A DNA stretch of 64,000 bases from Luteibacter sp. dw_328. Lineage in GTDB: Bacteria; Pseudomonadota; Gammaproteobacteria; Xanthomonadales; Rhodanobacteraceae. The notes under the pieces are model-generated. The model ran no database searches. It was not told the DNA's origin and saw nothing but the letters and a program-made list of their open reading frames with translations. Below are positions 23,094 to 31,732 of this stretch, one piece after another. The stretch is taken from contig NZ_JAAVUW010000001.1 of assembly GCF_018449605.1 (NCBI RefSeq), positions 372,001-436,000 on the forward strand, in the 5' to 3' direction. The position numbers were made by a program, and so were the translations under genes. The first letter of the stretch is position 1, and every line of letters starts with the position of its first letter.

Positions 23094-24139
23094 TTCGCGG
23101 GTTCGAACGGAACCGCTGCGCCCGGCTTCAGGCTCTTCCGCCACGCCGCCAGCTTGTCCTCGATCCCTTCGCCGATAGCGATCTGTGGCTCGGACGCCTC
23201 GAGCGCGCCCTTCTTCTCCCACGCAGCGATTTCCGTTTTCGCCTTGCCGAACGCTTCGACGAAGTCCGGCGTCGCGTTCAGTCCATCGACGAGCCACGCG
23301 CGGCCGAAATATGTGATGTCCGAGTCGACGCCGCAGCCGAACGAGGTCCGGTCGGTGCGTGCCGAGGTCATCACCAGGGTGCCCGGTCCACTCAGCTTCG
23401 GGACGAAGCCGCCGGAATAGCAGGCGTTGACCACGACCACCTTCCAGCGGAAGGCGTGCCGCGAGAGGATTTCGGAGACGCCATCGGCGTCGAGCTGGTC
23501 GAGCGGGATGGGATCCATGTCGACGAGGAGCGAGTGATCGCTTCCACCGTGCGTGGCGAGATAGACGACGAGGATGTCCTCACGCGTGTCCATGACCTTC
23601 GCGAGGCCGTCGATCGCACCTTCGAGATTGGTCCAGCTTGCGAGCGGCCGCGTCGTCAATGTCGCCGGATTGTTCTCCAGCACCAGTGTATGACCGGGGC
23701 TGGCCAAGCGCTTGCTCACCAGCGTGTCGACGTACTCGGCCTCGTTGCGGAAGACGTCTTCCGACCCATCGCCGCCGAAAGCCAGAGCGTAGATGTTGGT
23801 CTTGCCGGGCGTGCGCGGGGCCAGGGCGGCGACGGCCTTGCGTAACGTTTCCGGCTGGGCGGTAAAGATCTGTTCCGGCGTCGGCGCGTCGTTCGGCCAG
23901 TCGCCGGAGTCGACATCCACCGATTCATCGTCGGTGGCCGTGCTCGTCGCGGCAGCGGGTGCGGCCCCGGTCGGCGCCGTGGCGGCAGGGGTGGGCGAGG
24001 TTGCCGCAACGGGCTCGCGGGTTGCCGTTACAGGGGCAGGGCCCAGGTGCAGCACGCCGACGGTGAGCAGCACGCCGGCGACGAAGGCGCCCAGCACATA
24101 GATCGGCGTCCGCCGCCGTGGATCAAGGTGTGATGGCAT
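23090..24139 (-). CDS. Membrane-anchored C13 (legumain-like) peptidase family protein
   Basis: A 349-residue protein with an N-terminal anchor (PIYVLGAFVAGVLLTVGVLHL, residues 12-31), an Ala/Pro/Thr-rich linker to about residue 90, and a caspase-fold domain with the C13 dyad His197 (VVYLATHGGSDHS) and Cys240 (VVVVNACYSGGF). C13 covers legumain and GPI transamidase subunits; bacterial relatives are little studied. Its start overlaps the mtnC stop by 17 bases, suggesting coupling to mtnC, though no functional link is known. An upstream ATG at 24169 is also in frame. The stop codon comes from a REP element, so the natural C-terminus may once have been different. Confidence 0.75.
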   Translation of the reverse strand: MPSHLDPRRRTPIYVLGAFVAGVLLTVGVLHLGPAPVTATREPVAATSPTPAATAPTGAAPAAATSTATDDESVDVDSGDWPNDAPTPEQIFTAQPETLRKAVAALAPRTPGKTNIYALAFGGDGSEDVFRNEAEYVDTLVSKRLASPGHTLVLENNPATLTTRPLASWTNLEGAIDGLAKVMDTREDILVVYLATHGGSDHSLLVDMDPIPLDQLDADGVSEILSRHAFRWKVVVVNACYSGGFVPKLSGPGTLVMTSARTDRTSFGCGVDSDITYFGRAWLVDGLNATPDFVEAFGKAKTEIAAWEKKGALEASEPQIAIGEGIEDKLAAWRKSLKPGAAVPFEPAK

Positions 24140-24806
24140 CGAAATCCGCCACGGCAGGGTGGCCGGCATCCGTCAGCGCCTGTGGCGGCCGGATCAACTG
24201 GGTGGTCCGCATGCCTGCCTCACGCGCAGCGTCCAGCTCTTCCTTGATATCGGAGAGGAACAGCACCTGGCCGGGCGGCAGGCCGATGGCTTCGGCGATC
24301 TTCCGGTACGAATCGGTCTCGCGCTTGTGTCCGGTCTGGGTGTCGAAGTAGTCGGAGAAGAGCGGGGTCAGGTCGCCCATCTCGGTAAAGCCGAACAGCA
24401 GCTTCTGCGCGGCGACCGAGCCCGACGAATACACGTAAAGCTTGAGGCCCTGGGCGTGCCAGGCGCGCAACCGCGCGGCCACCTCGGGATACATGTGGGA
24501 GGTAAACACACCGGACTCGTAGCCTTCCCGCCAGATGAGACCCTGCAGGGCCTTCAGTGCGGTGGACTTGCGGTCTTCGTCGATCCAGCCGATCAGCAGG
24601 TCGATGATCTCGCCGCGCGAGGCCTCGACAATGTTAGCTTCCTTCGCCGCTTCCGAAAGCCAGTGCTGCACCTCGGCTTCGTCGGTATGTGTTTCGACGT
24701 AGGCCGGCAGGTGCTTACGGGCGTACGGGAAGAGTACGTCCTTGACGAAGTCGATTGAACTGGTGGTGCCCTCGATGTCGGTGAGGACGGCGCGGATGTC
24801 GGACAT
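24123..24806 (-). CDS. mtnC: Enolase-phosphatase MtnC, methionine salvage
   Basis: A 227-residue HAD-family bifunctional enzyme that enolises and dephosphorylates 2,3-diketo-5-methylthiopentyl-1-phosphate to the acireductone. HAD motif I is VLTDIEGTTSSIDFVKDVLF (Asp10, Glu12), motif II is LYVYSSGSVAAQKLL, motif III is in THLS-type position TGHKRETDSYRKIA, and motif IV is VLFLSDIKEELDAAREAGM. Length is typical. In this cluster it is separated from mtnD and mtnB by two gene fragments, though all are on the same strand. Confidence 0.92.
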   Translation of the reverse strand: MSDIRAVLTDIEGTTSSIDFVKDVLFPYARKHLPAYVETHTDEAEVQHWLSEAAKEANIVEASRGEIIDLLIGWIDEDRKSTALKALQGLIWREGYESGVFTSHMYPEVAARLRAWHAQGLKLYVYSSGSVAAQKLLFGFTEMGDLTPLFSDYFDTQTGHKRETDSYRKIAEAIGLPPGQVLFLSDIKEELDAAREAGMRTTQLIRPPQALTDAGHPAVADFDAITP

Positions 24807-24879
24807 GAGAGGGCTTACCTGCGGAGCGGGGAGATTCAGCAGGATAAACGACGCGACGTGGAGGCGAAATGCCCGAGCC

Positions 24880-25050
24880 TCAGCGCAGGCTCCGCACCGT
24901 GAAGAACTCGCTGGCGATCTTCCATCCGTCGGCGGTCTTCACCAGTTGCAGAACCTTCCAGCCGACGCTGCCGTCATCGCCACGACGGGTCACGAAGTCC
25001 AGCGAGGCCTGGGCGAGCGAGCCGTCCTGTTCGATACGCGAACGAGCGCG
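24880..25050 (-). pseudogene. C-terminal fragment of an NTF2-like (SnoaL-type) protein gene
   Basis: Ends at TGA 24880-24882 and reads RIEQDGSLAQASLDFVTRRG then WKVLQLVKTADGWKIASEFF and TVRSLR, a typical last half of a nuclear transport factor 2-like domain. Upstream of about 25050 the frame turns into Arg/Pro-rich shadow of the LysR fragment on the other strand. Only about 50-55 residues of a usual 120-140 remain, so the gene is truncated at its 5' end. The exact breakpoint is uncertain. Confidence 0.6.
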
Positions 25051-25052
25051 AG

Positions 25053-25301
25053 GGATTTCATCGGCGGGTGGCCAGCAGCGTATCGGCGCTGTGGGCCGCG
25101 GCGGAGGCGGGACTCGGGGTCGTGCCCCGAACGGCCTTGCACGTGCCACCCGCACTGAAGCCGGTCAGCGAGACATGGGGCCTGCCGGCCTTGCCGTCGA
25201 CGGGGATTCATCTGCTGGTTCGCGGTGCGGGCTCGCCTGAGGCCGCCCACCACCTCGCGCGCGTGATCCGCGAGGTGGTTGACGAGGTGGTGCGCGCCTG
25301 A
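25053..25301 (+). pseudogene. C-terminal fragment of a LysR-type regulator
   Basis: Reads RRVASSVSALWAAAEAGLGV, VPRTALHVPPALKPVSETWG and LPALPSTGIHLLVRGAGSPE, ending VIREVVDEVVRA and TGA 25299-25301. The GLGVVPRT element and the ending match the last 75-80 residues of a LysR substrate-binding domain. The helix-turn-helix domain and most of the effector domain are missing, and no start site is present. It abuts the NTF2-like fragment back to back. Confidence 0.6.
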
Positions 25302-25316
25302 GCACGCACATTCGAC

Positions 25317-25892
25317 TCAGGCGGCGGTGGATGCCTTGGCGGACGGGTGCGGGCTCATGCGCGGGAAGCGCTCGGCGATGTCCTCGCCGGTGAAGCTTGC
25401 CACCCAGCCTTCCGTATTGGTGAACAGGCGAATAGCCACGAAGTAGGGCGATTCGCTCATGTCGAACCAGTGCGGGGTGCCGTCGGGCACGCCGATCAGG
25501 TCGCCCTTTTCGCAGAGCACTTCGTAGACTCGGCCGTCGATATGCAGGGTGAACTGGCCGGCCCCGGCGACGAAGAAGCGGACTTCGTCTTCGCTGTGCG
25601 TATGCTCGTTCAGAAACTTCTGACGGAAGGTGGCGCGGTCCGGGTTGTCGGGCTTGAGGCTGATGACATCTACCGACTGGTAGCCGTTCTCGGCCATCAG
25701 GCGGTCGATGTCCGCACGATAGGCGGCGATGACCTCGTCCTGGGTGGCGCCGGGGGCGATGTCCTGCGTCGCCTCCCACTGTTCGAAGCGCACACCTACC
25801 GCGTTCAGGGCGGCAGCGATGTCGGCGTGCGCGGTGTGGACCACTACCGGGGTGTCGTGCTGGTTGTCGTCGTAGATACGCAGACGGCTCAT
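25317..25892 (-). CDS. mtnD: Acireductone dioxygenase MtnD, methionine salvage
   Basis: A 191-residue cupin enzyme that splits the acireductone with O2; the iron form gives the methionine keto acid precursor and formate. The metal ligands are His97, His99, Glu103 ([11 protein letters not shown]) and His141 ([15 protein letters not shown]). Start ATG 25892 gives the family N-terminus [10 protein letters not shown] and overlaps the mtnB stop by four bases (25889-25892), so mtnB and mtnD are coupled. Length is normal. Confidence 0.93.
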   Translation of the reverse strand: MSRLRIYDDNQHDTPVVVHTAHADIAAALNAVGVRFEQWEATQDIAPGATQDEVIAAYRADIDRLMAENGYQSVDVISLKPDNPDRATFRQKFLNEHTHSEDEVRFFVAGAGQFTLHIDGRVYEVLCEKGDLIGVPDGTPHWFDMSESPYFVAIRLFTNTEGWVASFTGEDIAERFPRMSPHPSAKASTAA

Positions 25893-26533
25893 GGGGAAAG
25901 CCTCCTCAGGTCGAGTTCGCAGCCCAGCAGGAATTCCAGGGCCTCGAGATGGCGGCGTGTTTCGGCCATGTCGCGGCCCCAGGTATAAATGCCGTGGCCA
26001 TTGATCAGATAGGCATACAGCGGCTTGCCGCCGTCGATCCAGGCGTCCACCTGGGCCTCCAGCTCGGGCATCTGCTGCGTGTTGGGGAAAACGGGGATGT
26101 CGAGCACGCTTTCGTGCGTGGTGTAACCGGAAATCGCCTTCTGCAGCTCCCATCCTTCCAGCCGGACACGGCCTTCCGCGGCAAAGAGTCGCGAGGCGAC
26201 GCTCTGCGTGCGCGAATGGGTGTGAAGCACCGCGTTGGCTTCAGGAAAACGCCGATAGATCTGCGTATGGAGCCCGGTTTCGGCCGAAGGGCGGTTGTCC
26301 GAGCCGACGGCCTTGCCTTCCATGTCCACCACCATGATGTCGTCGCGGCCGAGGCGTCCCTTGTCGCGTCCCGAGATAGTGATCGCGGCCAGATCGTCGT
26401 CGATGCGCATCGAGAAGTTGCTGCTCGTCGCGGGCGTCCAGCCAAAAGCCGCCAACTCGCGTGCGGCGTCGGCGATGGCATCGGCGCGCTCGGCCAGCAG
26501 GGCGGGATCGACGTGGGAGAGGGTCTTCGGCAT
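25889..26533 (-). CDS. mtnB: Methylthioribulose-1-phosphate dehydratase MtnB, methionine salvage
   Basis: A 214-residue class II aldolase-fold zinc enzyme that dehydrates methylthioribulose 1-phosphate. Features: [60 protein letters not shown] (metal His pair) and [20 protein letters not shown] (third His). ATG 26533 is preferred; a TTG six codons upstream (26551) is also open. It is the first gene of the mtnBD pair, with mtnC further downstream on the same strand. Confidence 0.92.
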   Translation of the reverse strand: MPKTLSHVDPALLAERADAIADAARELAAFGWTPATSSNFSMRIDDDLAAITISGRDKGRLGRDDIMVVDMEGKAVGSDNRPSAETGLHTQIYRRFPEANAVLHTHSRTQSVASRLFAAEGRVRLEGWELQKAISGYTTHESVLDIPVFPNTQQMPELEAQVDAWIDGGKPLYAYLINGHGIYTWGRDMAETRRHLEALEFLLGCELDLRRLSP

Positions 26534-26688
26534 GGGGATTTGGACGTCCAAACAGGGGGCGAATATACCACGGGCCGGAAACCGGTCCCCGCGCTAATGG
26601 GAACCACTCCTTTTTCCGTGAACGGGTACGATTTCGGTCAGCACCGGCCCAGATGCAGGCCGGATCACCATCGACGGAGGTTTTACCC

Positions 26689-27021
26689 ATGTCGGAACAC
26701 GATACGAATAATGAGGGGCGCCGGCGTTTCCTCAAGGTCGCCGCCGGCGGCGTTGCCGTAGCCACCGTGCTCGGCACCCTGCCGCGCCTGGCCCGGGCCC
26801 AGGACCTGCCCCACCTTTCGCCCTCCGATCCCACGGCGGCCGCCCTGAAATACACCGAGGACGGCAGCAAAGCCCAGGGCAAGAAGACCGCCAGCGACGC
26901 CTGCATGAACTGCAACTTCTACCAGGGCAAGGCCGCTGCCGCCTGGGGCCCGTGCCAGCTCTTCCCGGGCAAGGCCGTTGCCAGCAAGGGCTGGTGCATT
27001 TCCCACGCTGTCATGATCTGA
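26689..27021 (+). CDS. High-potential iron-sulfur protein (HiPIP)
   Basis: A 110-residue Tat-exported electron carrier. The twin-arginine leader is GRRRFLKVAAGGVAVATVLG, cut near ARAQ; the mature part has the four Cys of the HiPIP 4Fe-4S cluster (DACMNCNFYQGK, WGPCQLFPGK, GWCISHAV). HiPIPs act in the periplasm between respiratory or photosynthetic complexes and oxidases. GGAGG lies nine bases before ATG 26689. A strong terminator follows 70 bases after the stop. It is divergent from mtnB. Confidence 0.92.
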   Translation: MSEHDTNNEGRRRFLKVAAGGVAVATVLGTLPRLARAQDLPHLSPSDPTAAALKYTEDGSKAQGKKTASDACMNCNFYQGKAAAAWGPCQLFPGKAVASKGWCISHAVMI

Positions 27022-27090
27022 GGCTGGGAGGGCTCGCCCTCGGCCTCGCGTTTTGCCGCGAGCCGCCCCCCGCAGACGCGAAAGAGCCAA

Positions 27091-27118
27091 AAAAAACCAG
27101 CCCGCAGGCTGGCTTTTT
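27091..27118 (+). terminator. Rho-independent terminator after HiPIP gene
   Basis: Stem CCAGCC (27097-27102), loop CGCA, stem GGCTGG (27107-27112), then CTTTTTT; an A-run precedes it so it could also work on the minus strand. Confidence 0.85.
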
Positions 27119-27121
27119 TGT

Positions 27122-27335
27122 CCGAAATATTCATGTGAGACACAAAATGCAGCTCAGGCGCGCCAGGCCGAGGAGCTGACTCGCCTGACGCGCTGAGCGG
27201 CAATCCGGGGCCCACTGCCAAGTGATTTACCCACGGAACCGGGATCATACTCCCCTCCGGGGGCGACCGGCCAATGGCAGTTAAATGACACTCGCCTTTC
27301 TGCGCATTATTTCGCAAAAACAACCGCTTAACGAA
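27122..27335. other. Gene-free stretch between two terminators
   Basis: About 214 bases between the HiPIP terminator and the permease terminator. I see no convincing gene; short GC-rich inverted segments (for example GGAACCGGGATC, CCTCCGGGGGCGACCGG) are present. It could carry a small RNA but nothing in the sequence proves it. Confidence 0.3.
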
Positions 27336-27362
27336 AAAACCTCGCCTATTTAGCGAGGTTTT
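27336..27362 (-). terminator. Rho-independent terminator after first amino-acid permease
   Basis: Stem AAAACCTCGC (27336-27345) and GCGAGGTTTT (27353-27362). On the minus strand the stem is followed by a run of six T, so it ends the permease transcript whose stop is at 27384. Confidence 0.85.
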
Positions 27363-27383
27363 AACGAGCCCTTTGGAGGGGTA

Positions 27384-28823
27384 TTACGCCTGGTGTCGAA
27401 GGCGGCTGTGGCGATAGCCGTAGGCCGCGTAAAGGGCCATGCCGACCACCGTCCAGACGCCCATCAGTGCCCAGTTGTACCAGTTCATGAAGCAGAGCAG
27501 GCCGATGCAGCTGACGATGCCCGCGATGCACGTGAACCACACCCAGGGCACGCGGAAGGTGCGCGGCAATTCCGGCGCGGTGAAGCGCAGGATCAACACG
27601 CCGCCGCATACCGCGCAGAACGCGACGAGGGTGCCCATCGATACGAGATCGCCGAGGATGTTGAGCGGGAACACCGCGGCGAGGATCGCGATGCCGACGC
27701 CGGTGATCACCGTATTCAGATGCGGCGTGCGGTACTTCGGGTGGATCGTCGTGAAGACCTTCGGCAGCAGACCATCGCGTCCCATGATCATGAAAATGCG
27801 CGGCTGCGCGATGATCATGACGAGTACGACGGACGACAGACCAATCAGCGCGCCGACCTCGACCACGCCACGCAGCCAACCGAGTTCCGGATGGCTGCGG
27901 ATCGCCGTGACGACGGGCTCATCGGTGCCGAGCTGCGCGAACGGCACCAGCCCCGTCAGCACGGCAGCCATGGCGATGTAGAGCACGGTGCAGATGGCGA
28001 GGGAGGCGAGCGTGCCGATAGGCATGTCGCGTTGGGGATTCTTCGATTCCTGCGCCGCCGTCGATGTCGCTTCGAAGCCGATGTAGGCAAAGAACACCAG
28101 CGCGGCGCCGCGCAGCACGCCGGACCAGCCGTACTTGAAGCCACCCTGGTTCTCCGGAATGAACGGATGCCAGTTGGCCGTGTCGATGTGCTGGGCGCCG
28201 ACGATGATCACGATAAGGATCAGCGCCACCTTCAGCGCCACCATGGCCATGTTGATGCCGGTGGATTCCTTGATGCCGACGTAGCAGAGCCAGGTCAGCG
28301 CCAGCGTGATGCCAACCGCCGGCATGTTGAAAAGGGCGCCGGTGGGGACGAGATGTCCGTCGACGTAGTCGAGCGGTGCATTCGTCAGCGCGGGAGGGAT
28401 GTGGATACCGACATGGTCCAGCAGGCTGACGAAGTAGCCGGTCCAGCTGACGGCGACCGCCGAGGCGGAGACACCGTACTCGAGAACCAGGTTCCAGCCG
28501 ATGAACCAGGCGGCGCCTTCGCCGAGCGTGGCGTAGGCGTAAGAATAAGCGCTGCCCGAGATGGGAATCATCGAGGCGAATTCGGCGTAGCACAGCGCCG
28601 TGAACAGGCTGCAGATCGCGGCGAGGATGAACGACAGGATGATCGCAGGGCCGGCGTGGTCAGCGGCCGCGACGCCGGTGATGACGAAGATGCCGCCACC
28701 GATGACCGCCCCGATACCGAGCGCGGTGAGCCCCCAGGGGCCAAGTGTGCGGCGCAGGGCGGGGCCGTGCGCGTCGTCGGGTTCGGCCTGGGGAGCTTTC
28801 TTGGCAAGTAACTGCTTGAGCAT
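27384..28823 (-). CDS. APC family amino-acid permease (YfnA/CAT-like)
   Basis: A 479-residue polytopic transporter with about twelve to fourteen membrane segments. APC hallmarks: LTALGIGAVIGGGIFVITGV (TM1 with the substrate-binding GxGIF loop), CYAEFASMIPISGSAYSYAY (TM3) and FFAYIGFEATSTAAQESKNP (TM6-7 loop). It matches the cationic amino-acid transporter-like YfnA group. Start ATG 28823 (MLKQLLAKKA) aligns with the start of the neighbouring paralogue. The second permease gene lies upstream, separated by a terminator, so each has its own transcript end. Confidence 0.9.
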   Translation of the reverse strand: MLKQLLAKKAPQAEPDDAHGPALRRTLGPWGLTALGIGAVIGGGIFVITGVAAADHAGPAIILSFILAAICSLFTALCYAEFASMIPISGSAYSYAYATLGEGAAWFIGWNLVLEYGVSASAVAVSWTGYFVSLLDHVGIHIPPALTNAPLDYVDGHLVPTGALFNMPAVGITLALTWLCYVGIKESTGINMAMVALKVALILIVIIVGAQHIDTANWHPFIPENQGGFKYGWSGVLRGAALVFFAYIGFEATSTAAQESKNPQRDMPIGTLASLAICTVLYIAMAAVLTGLVPFAQLGTDEPVVTAIRSHPELGWLRGVVEVGALIGLSSVVLVMIIAQPRIFMIMGRDGLLPKVFTTIHPKYRTPHLNTVITGVGIAILAAVFPLNILGDLVSMGTLVAFCAVCGGVLILRFTAPELPRTFRVPWVWFTCIAGIVSCIGLLCFMNWYNWALMGVWTVVGMALYAAYGYRHSRLRHQA

Positions 28824-28861
28824 GGACGGCCCGGGAAGAAGTGTCATGGAGAGAATAGTCG

Positions 28862-28898
28862 CAAAAGGAAAGGCCGGCGGGTGACCGCCGGCCTTTCC
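28862..28898 (-). terminator. Strong hairpin terminator after second amino-acid permease
   Basis: A 14-base-pair stem, GGAAAGGCCGGCGG (28867-28880) and CCGCCGGCCTTTCC (28885-28898), loop GTGA, followed on the minus strand by TTTTGC. It lies 14 bases after the stop of the 28912-30405 gene. Confidence 0.85.
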
Positions 28899-28911
28899 CG
28901 GTTCGTTTCTA

Positions 28912-30405
28912 TCAGCCGAGCGACTTGCGCAGCTTGCTGTGCCCGTAGCCGTACAGGAAGTAGATCAGCTGGCCGATGACGATCCAGCCGAGCATCAGGC
29001 GCCAGTGCTCTTCGAAGGCCTGCCAGAACAGGTAGACGCAGGAGACCGCGCCGATGATGGTGATCGGCCAGACGAACGGCACGCGGAAGCTGCGCTTCAG
29101 GTCCGGACGGGTGTAGCGCAGGATCAGCACGCCGATGCAGACGGTGGCGAACGCGAGCAGGGTACCCATCGAGACCAGCTCACCGAGCACGCTGACCGGG
29201 AACAGGCCGGCCATGGCAGCCGCGGAGACGCCGACGATGATCGTACCGATGTAAGGCGTGCGGAACTTCGGATGCACCTTGGCCATGGTGTTCGGGAGCA
29301 GGCCGTCCTTCGCCATCGAGAAGAAGATGCGCGGTAGGCCCATGAGCATCACGAGGATGACCGAGGACAGGCCGGTGATCGCACCGAGGATGACCAGCGC
29401 CTTCAGCCACGACAGCTGCGGGTACAGGCCCAGCGCGGTGGCGACCGGCTCCGGCGTGTTAAGCATGCGGAACGGCGCGATACCGGTGAGGACAAGTGCC
29501 ACGGCGATGTAGAGCACGGTGCAGACGGCCAGCGAGCCGAGGATGCCGATGGGCATGTCGCGCTGCGGGTTCTTCGCTTCACCGGCGGCGGTCGACACCG
29601 CGTCGAAGCCGACATACGAGAAGAACACGATGGTCGCGGCGCGGAAGATGCCGCCCCAGCCGAACGCGCCCGGACCTTCGGACGCCGGGATGAACGGATG
29701 CCAGTTAGCCGGGTTGATCACCTGGATGGCAAAGGCGAGAAACAGCAGGATGACCGTGACCTTGATCGTCACGATGATCGAGTTGACGAAGGCGGACTGC
29801 GTGATGCCGACGTAGCACAGGCCTGACAGCGCGGCGATGATGACCACGGCCGGCAGGTTGATCAGCGTGCCGGTGGCCTGGATATGGCCCTCGACGAACT
29901 GGTACGGTGCCGAGGCGAGCTGCATGGGGAGCTCGAGGTTGGTACCGACCAGATGGCCGACCATCCCCAGCATCTCGTTGAAGTAGCCCGACCAGCCCGC
30001 GGCCACGGTGGCCGCGGCAAAGAGGTATTCGAGGACGAGGTTCCAGCCGACGAACCAGGCGACGTACTCGCCGAGCGTGGCGTAGGAATAGGAGTAGGCG
30101 CTGCCGGAAACCGGAAGCATGGCCGCGAATTCGGCGTAGCACAGGCCTGCAAGGGCGCAGGCGAAACCGGCGATGAGGAAGCTGATGACCAGGGCAGGGC
30201 CGGCATGAAGTGCGGCGGCCTGGCCGGTGATAACGAAGATACCTGCGCCGATGACGGCGCCGACACCGAGAAGAACCAGATGCTTCGCGGTGAGTACCCG
30301 CTTGAGCTCGCCATTGTTTGCATGTGCGCCGGTTTCAATGTGCTCACCAGCGTCTACGTGCGGCGCGGCCTCGATCGGATGCGTCGCGAACAGGTGTTTC
30401 AACAT
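28912..30405 (-). CDS. APC family amino-acid permease (YfnA/CAT-like), paralogue
   Basis: A 497-residue polytopic transporter, close paralogue of the permease gene just downstream (shared HAGPA, CYAEFA, SGSAYSYxYATLGE, GWNLVLEY, NPQRDMPIG segments). It has a longer hydrophilic N-terminus with His-rich EAAPHVDAGEHIETGAHANN. TM1 carries LGVGAVIGAGIFVITGQAAA. GGGGAGA precedes the ATG at 30405. The pair arose by tandem duplication; the divergence in the N-terminal tail and binding segments suggests different substrates or control. Confidence 0.9.
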   Translation of the reverse strand: MLKHLFATHPIEAAPHVDAGEHIETGAHANNGELKRVLTAKHLVLLGVGAVIGAGIFVITGQAAALHAGPALVISFLIAGFACALAGLCYAEFAAMLPVSGSAYSYSYATLGEYVAWFVGWNLVLEYLFAAATVAAGWSGYFNEMLGMVGHLVGTNLELPMQLASAPYQFVEGHIQATGTLINLPAVVIIAALSGLCYVGITQSAFVNSIIVTIKVTVILLFLAFAIQVINPANWHPFIPASEGPGAFGWGGIFRAATIVFFSYVGFDAVSTAAGEAKNPQRDMPIGILGSLAVCTVLYIAVALVLTGIAPFRMLNTPEPVATALGLYPQLSWLKALVILGAITGLSSVILVMLMGLPRIFFSMAKDGLLPNTMAKVHPKFRTPYIGTIIVGVSAAAMAGLFPVSVLGELVSMGTLLAFATVCIGVLILRYTRPDLKRSFRVPFVWPITIIGAVSCVYLFWQAFEEHWRLMLGWIVIGQLIYFLYGYGHSKLRKSLG

Positions 30406-30621
30406 GTGTCTCCCCTACTGCCGGAATGTAGCCTTTTATTATTGGGACCGCCGCGTGAGTTACGGTGGACACGCAGCTGCCCTGAAGCGCTGGCACGGCA
30501 CCATAGCCCAGCGGGGCAAGGCCGTACAAGTTGCATTGCGAGGCACGCCAACGCATTGCATACAGGAGTTGCGGATGTCGACCATGACTTGCGGCGGTTG
30601 TGCTCGGACAAGGCGCGATGC

Positions 30622-31578
30622 TCAGAAGACCATGTTCAGCGCGACCTGCGGTGCCACGTCGTCGGTGGCGTTGCGGCCATCGACGGTGAACTGGACGCCG
30701 GCGATCAGGCCGACTTTCGGGTTGAAGTGGTATTCCACGGCGGGCGCGAGGCTGAAGGCATGGCCCGAAGGGAAGGTGTAGGCCGCAAGGCCGTTTGCCT
30801 TTCCGTTAACGCGGGTACCGCTTTCGCGGTTCCAGATTGCCTCGCCGACCAGCACCCATCGGCGATCGAGTACGTATTCGGCCGCCACCGAGGCGTTCCA
30901 GGCCTGACCGGGCGTCGCGTGGCCGCGGAATCCGGCCGGCGTGCCGTAGACACTCGCGCCACGCAGACGCACGCGGCCGGGCGACGGACTCCAGGCCAGT
31001 TGACCACGCCAGCGCAGCGCGTGACCGTTGTCCAGCCACTGGAGCTGTTGGGCGCCAAGGGCGAGCGTCGTGCGCGTGGCGCCGGAGCCCGTGCCGTTGA
31101 GGGGATTGTTCTCCAACCGGTGATATTTGCCGGTGGGCAGTCGCTGCGCCGCCGAGACGGCGAGCACCAGTCCGGTGCCGTCGGCCTCCGGGGCCTTGAG
31201 ACGGCTCTGCACGCGAAGGGCGGAATCGCCCATGCGCAGGCCATCGCTGTGCCTGCCGTCGACCGACGTGCGTGCCGCGTTCAGGGTGAGCTGCACCGAA
31301 ATGTTTTCGGTGAGACCGTAGATCATCGGCAAGGCAATCTGCCACTGGCGTGCCGTTGGCTTCTCGGCGTGGCGCTGGCCGGTGCTGTCGAACCAGCCGC
31401 GGCTGTTGGTATGGACCAGGTAGGGCTCGACGTTGACCATGCCGGCGGGCAGGGTATTGACGGCCGGCGTGACCAGGGGGCCGGTGAAGTTCGCCTCACC
31501 GTGGGCGGATTCAGCGAGGGCGGAGGCCGGGATGGCGGCGGTAACGAGCGTGGCAATGAGGAAACGACGGGGCGACAT
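30622..31578 (-). CDS. Outer-membrane transporter-like beta-barrel protein
   Basis: A 318-residue secreted protein with signal peptide (RRFLIATLVTAAIPASALA) starting at ATG 31578. The rest is alternating amphipathic strands typical of an outer-membrane barrel (LPMIYGLTENISVQLTLNAA, HAFSLAPAVEYHFNPKVGLI) and ends ...QVALNMVF with the C-terminal Phe used by the BAM machinery. It resembles the MetA-pathway/phenol-degradation-type transporter barrel family. Substrate unknown. It faces away from the Nudix gene. Confidence 0.7.
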   Translation of the reverse strand: MSPRRFLIATLVTAAIPASALAESAHGEANFTGPLVTPAVNTLPAGMVNVEPYLVHTNSRGWFDSTGQRHAEKPTARQWQIALPMIYGLTENISVQLTLNAARTSVDGRHSDGLRMGDSALRVQSRLKAPEADGTGLVLAVSAAQRLPTGKYHRLENNPLNGTGSGATRTTLALGAQQLQWLDNGHALRWRGQLAWSPSPGRVRLRGASVYGTPAGFRGHATPGQAWNASVAAEYVLDRRWVLVGEAIWNRESGTRVNGKANGLAAYTFPSGHAFSLAPAVEYHFNPKVGLIAGVQFTVDGRNATDDVAPQVALNMVF

Positions 31579-31732
31579 GCGCGGGTCCTTGCGGTTTGCA
31601 GCGGCGGCTGCGGGGCGTCGACGCGCTTCGTGCGCGGCGGAGTCCATCGTAGGCAGGTCATAGCTGCGACCGACATCGGACTTGTCTGAAAAAGACGTGC
31701 GAGAATTCCCGCCCGTTTGCCCGAGCCCCGCC

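Noticed and set aside
23090-23110. GGTTCGAAC-like T-loop motif near 23100 suggesting a tRNA
   Set aside because: It lies in the C13 peptidase coding end and no cloverleaf can be formed around it.
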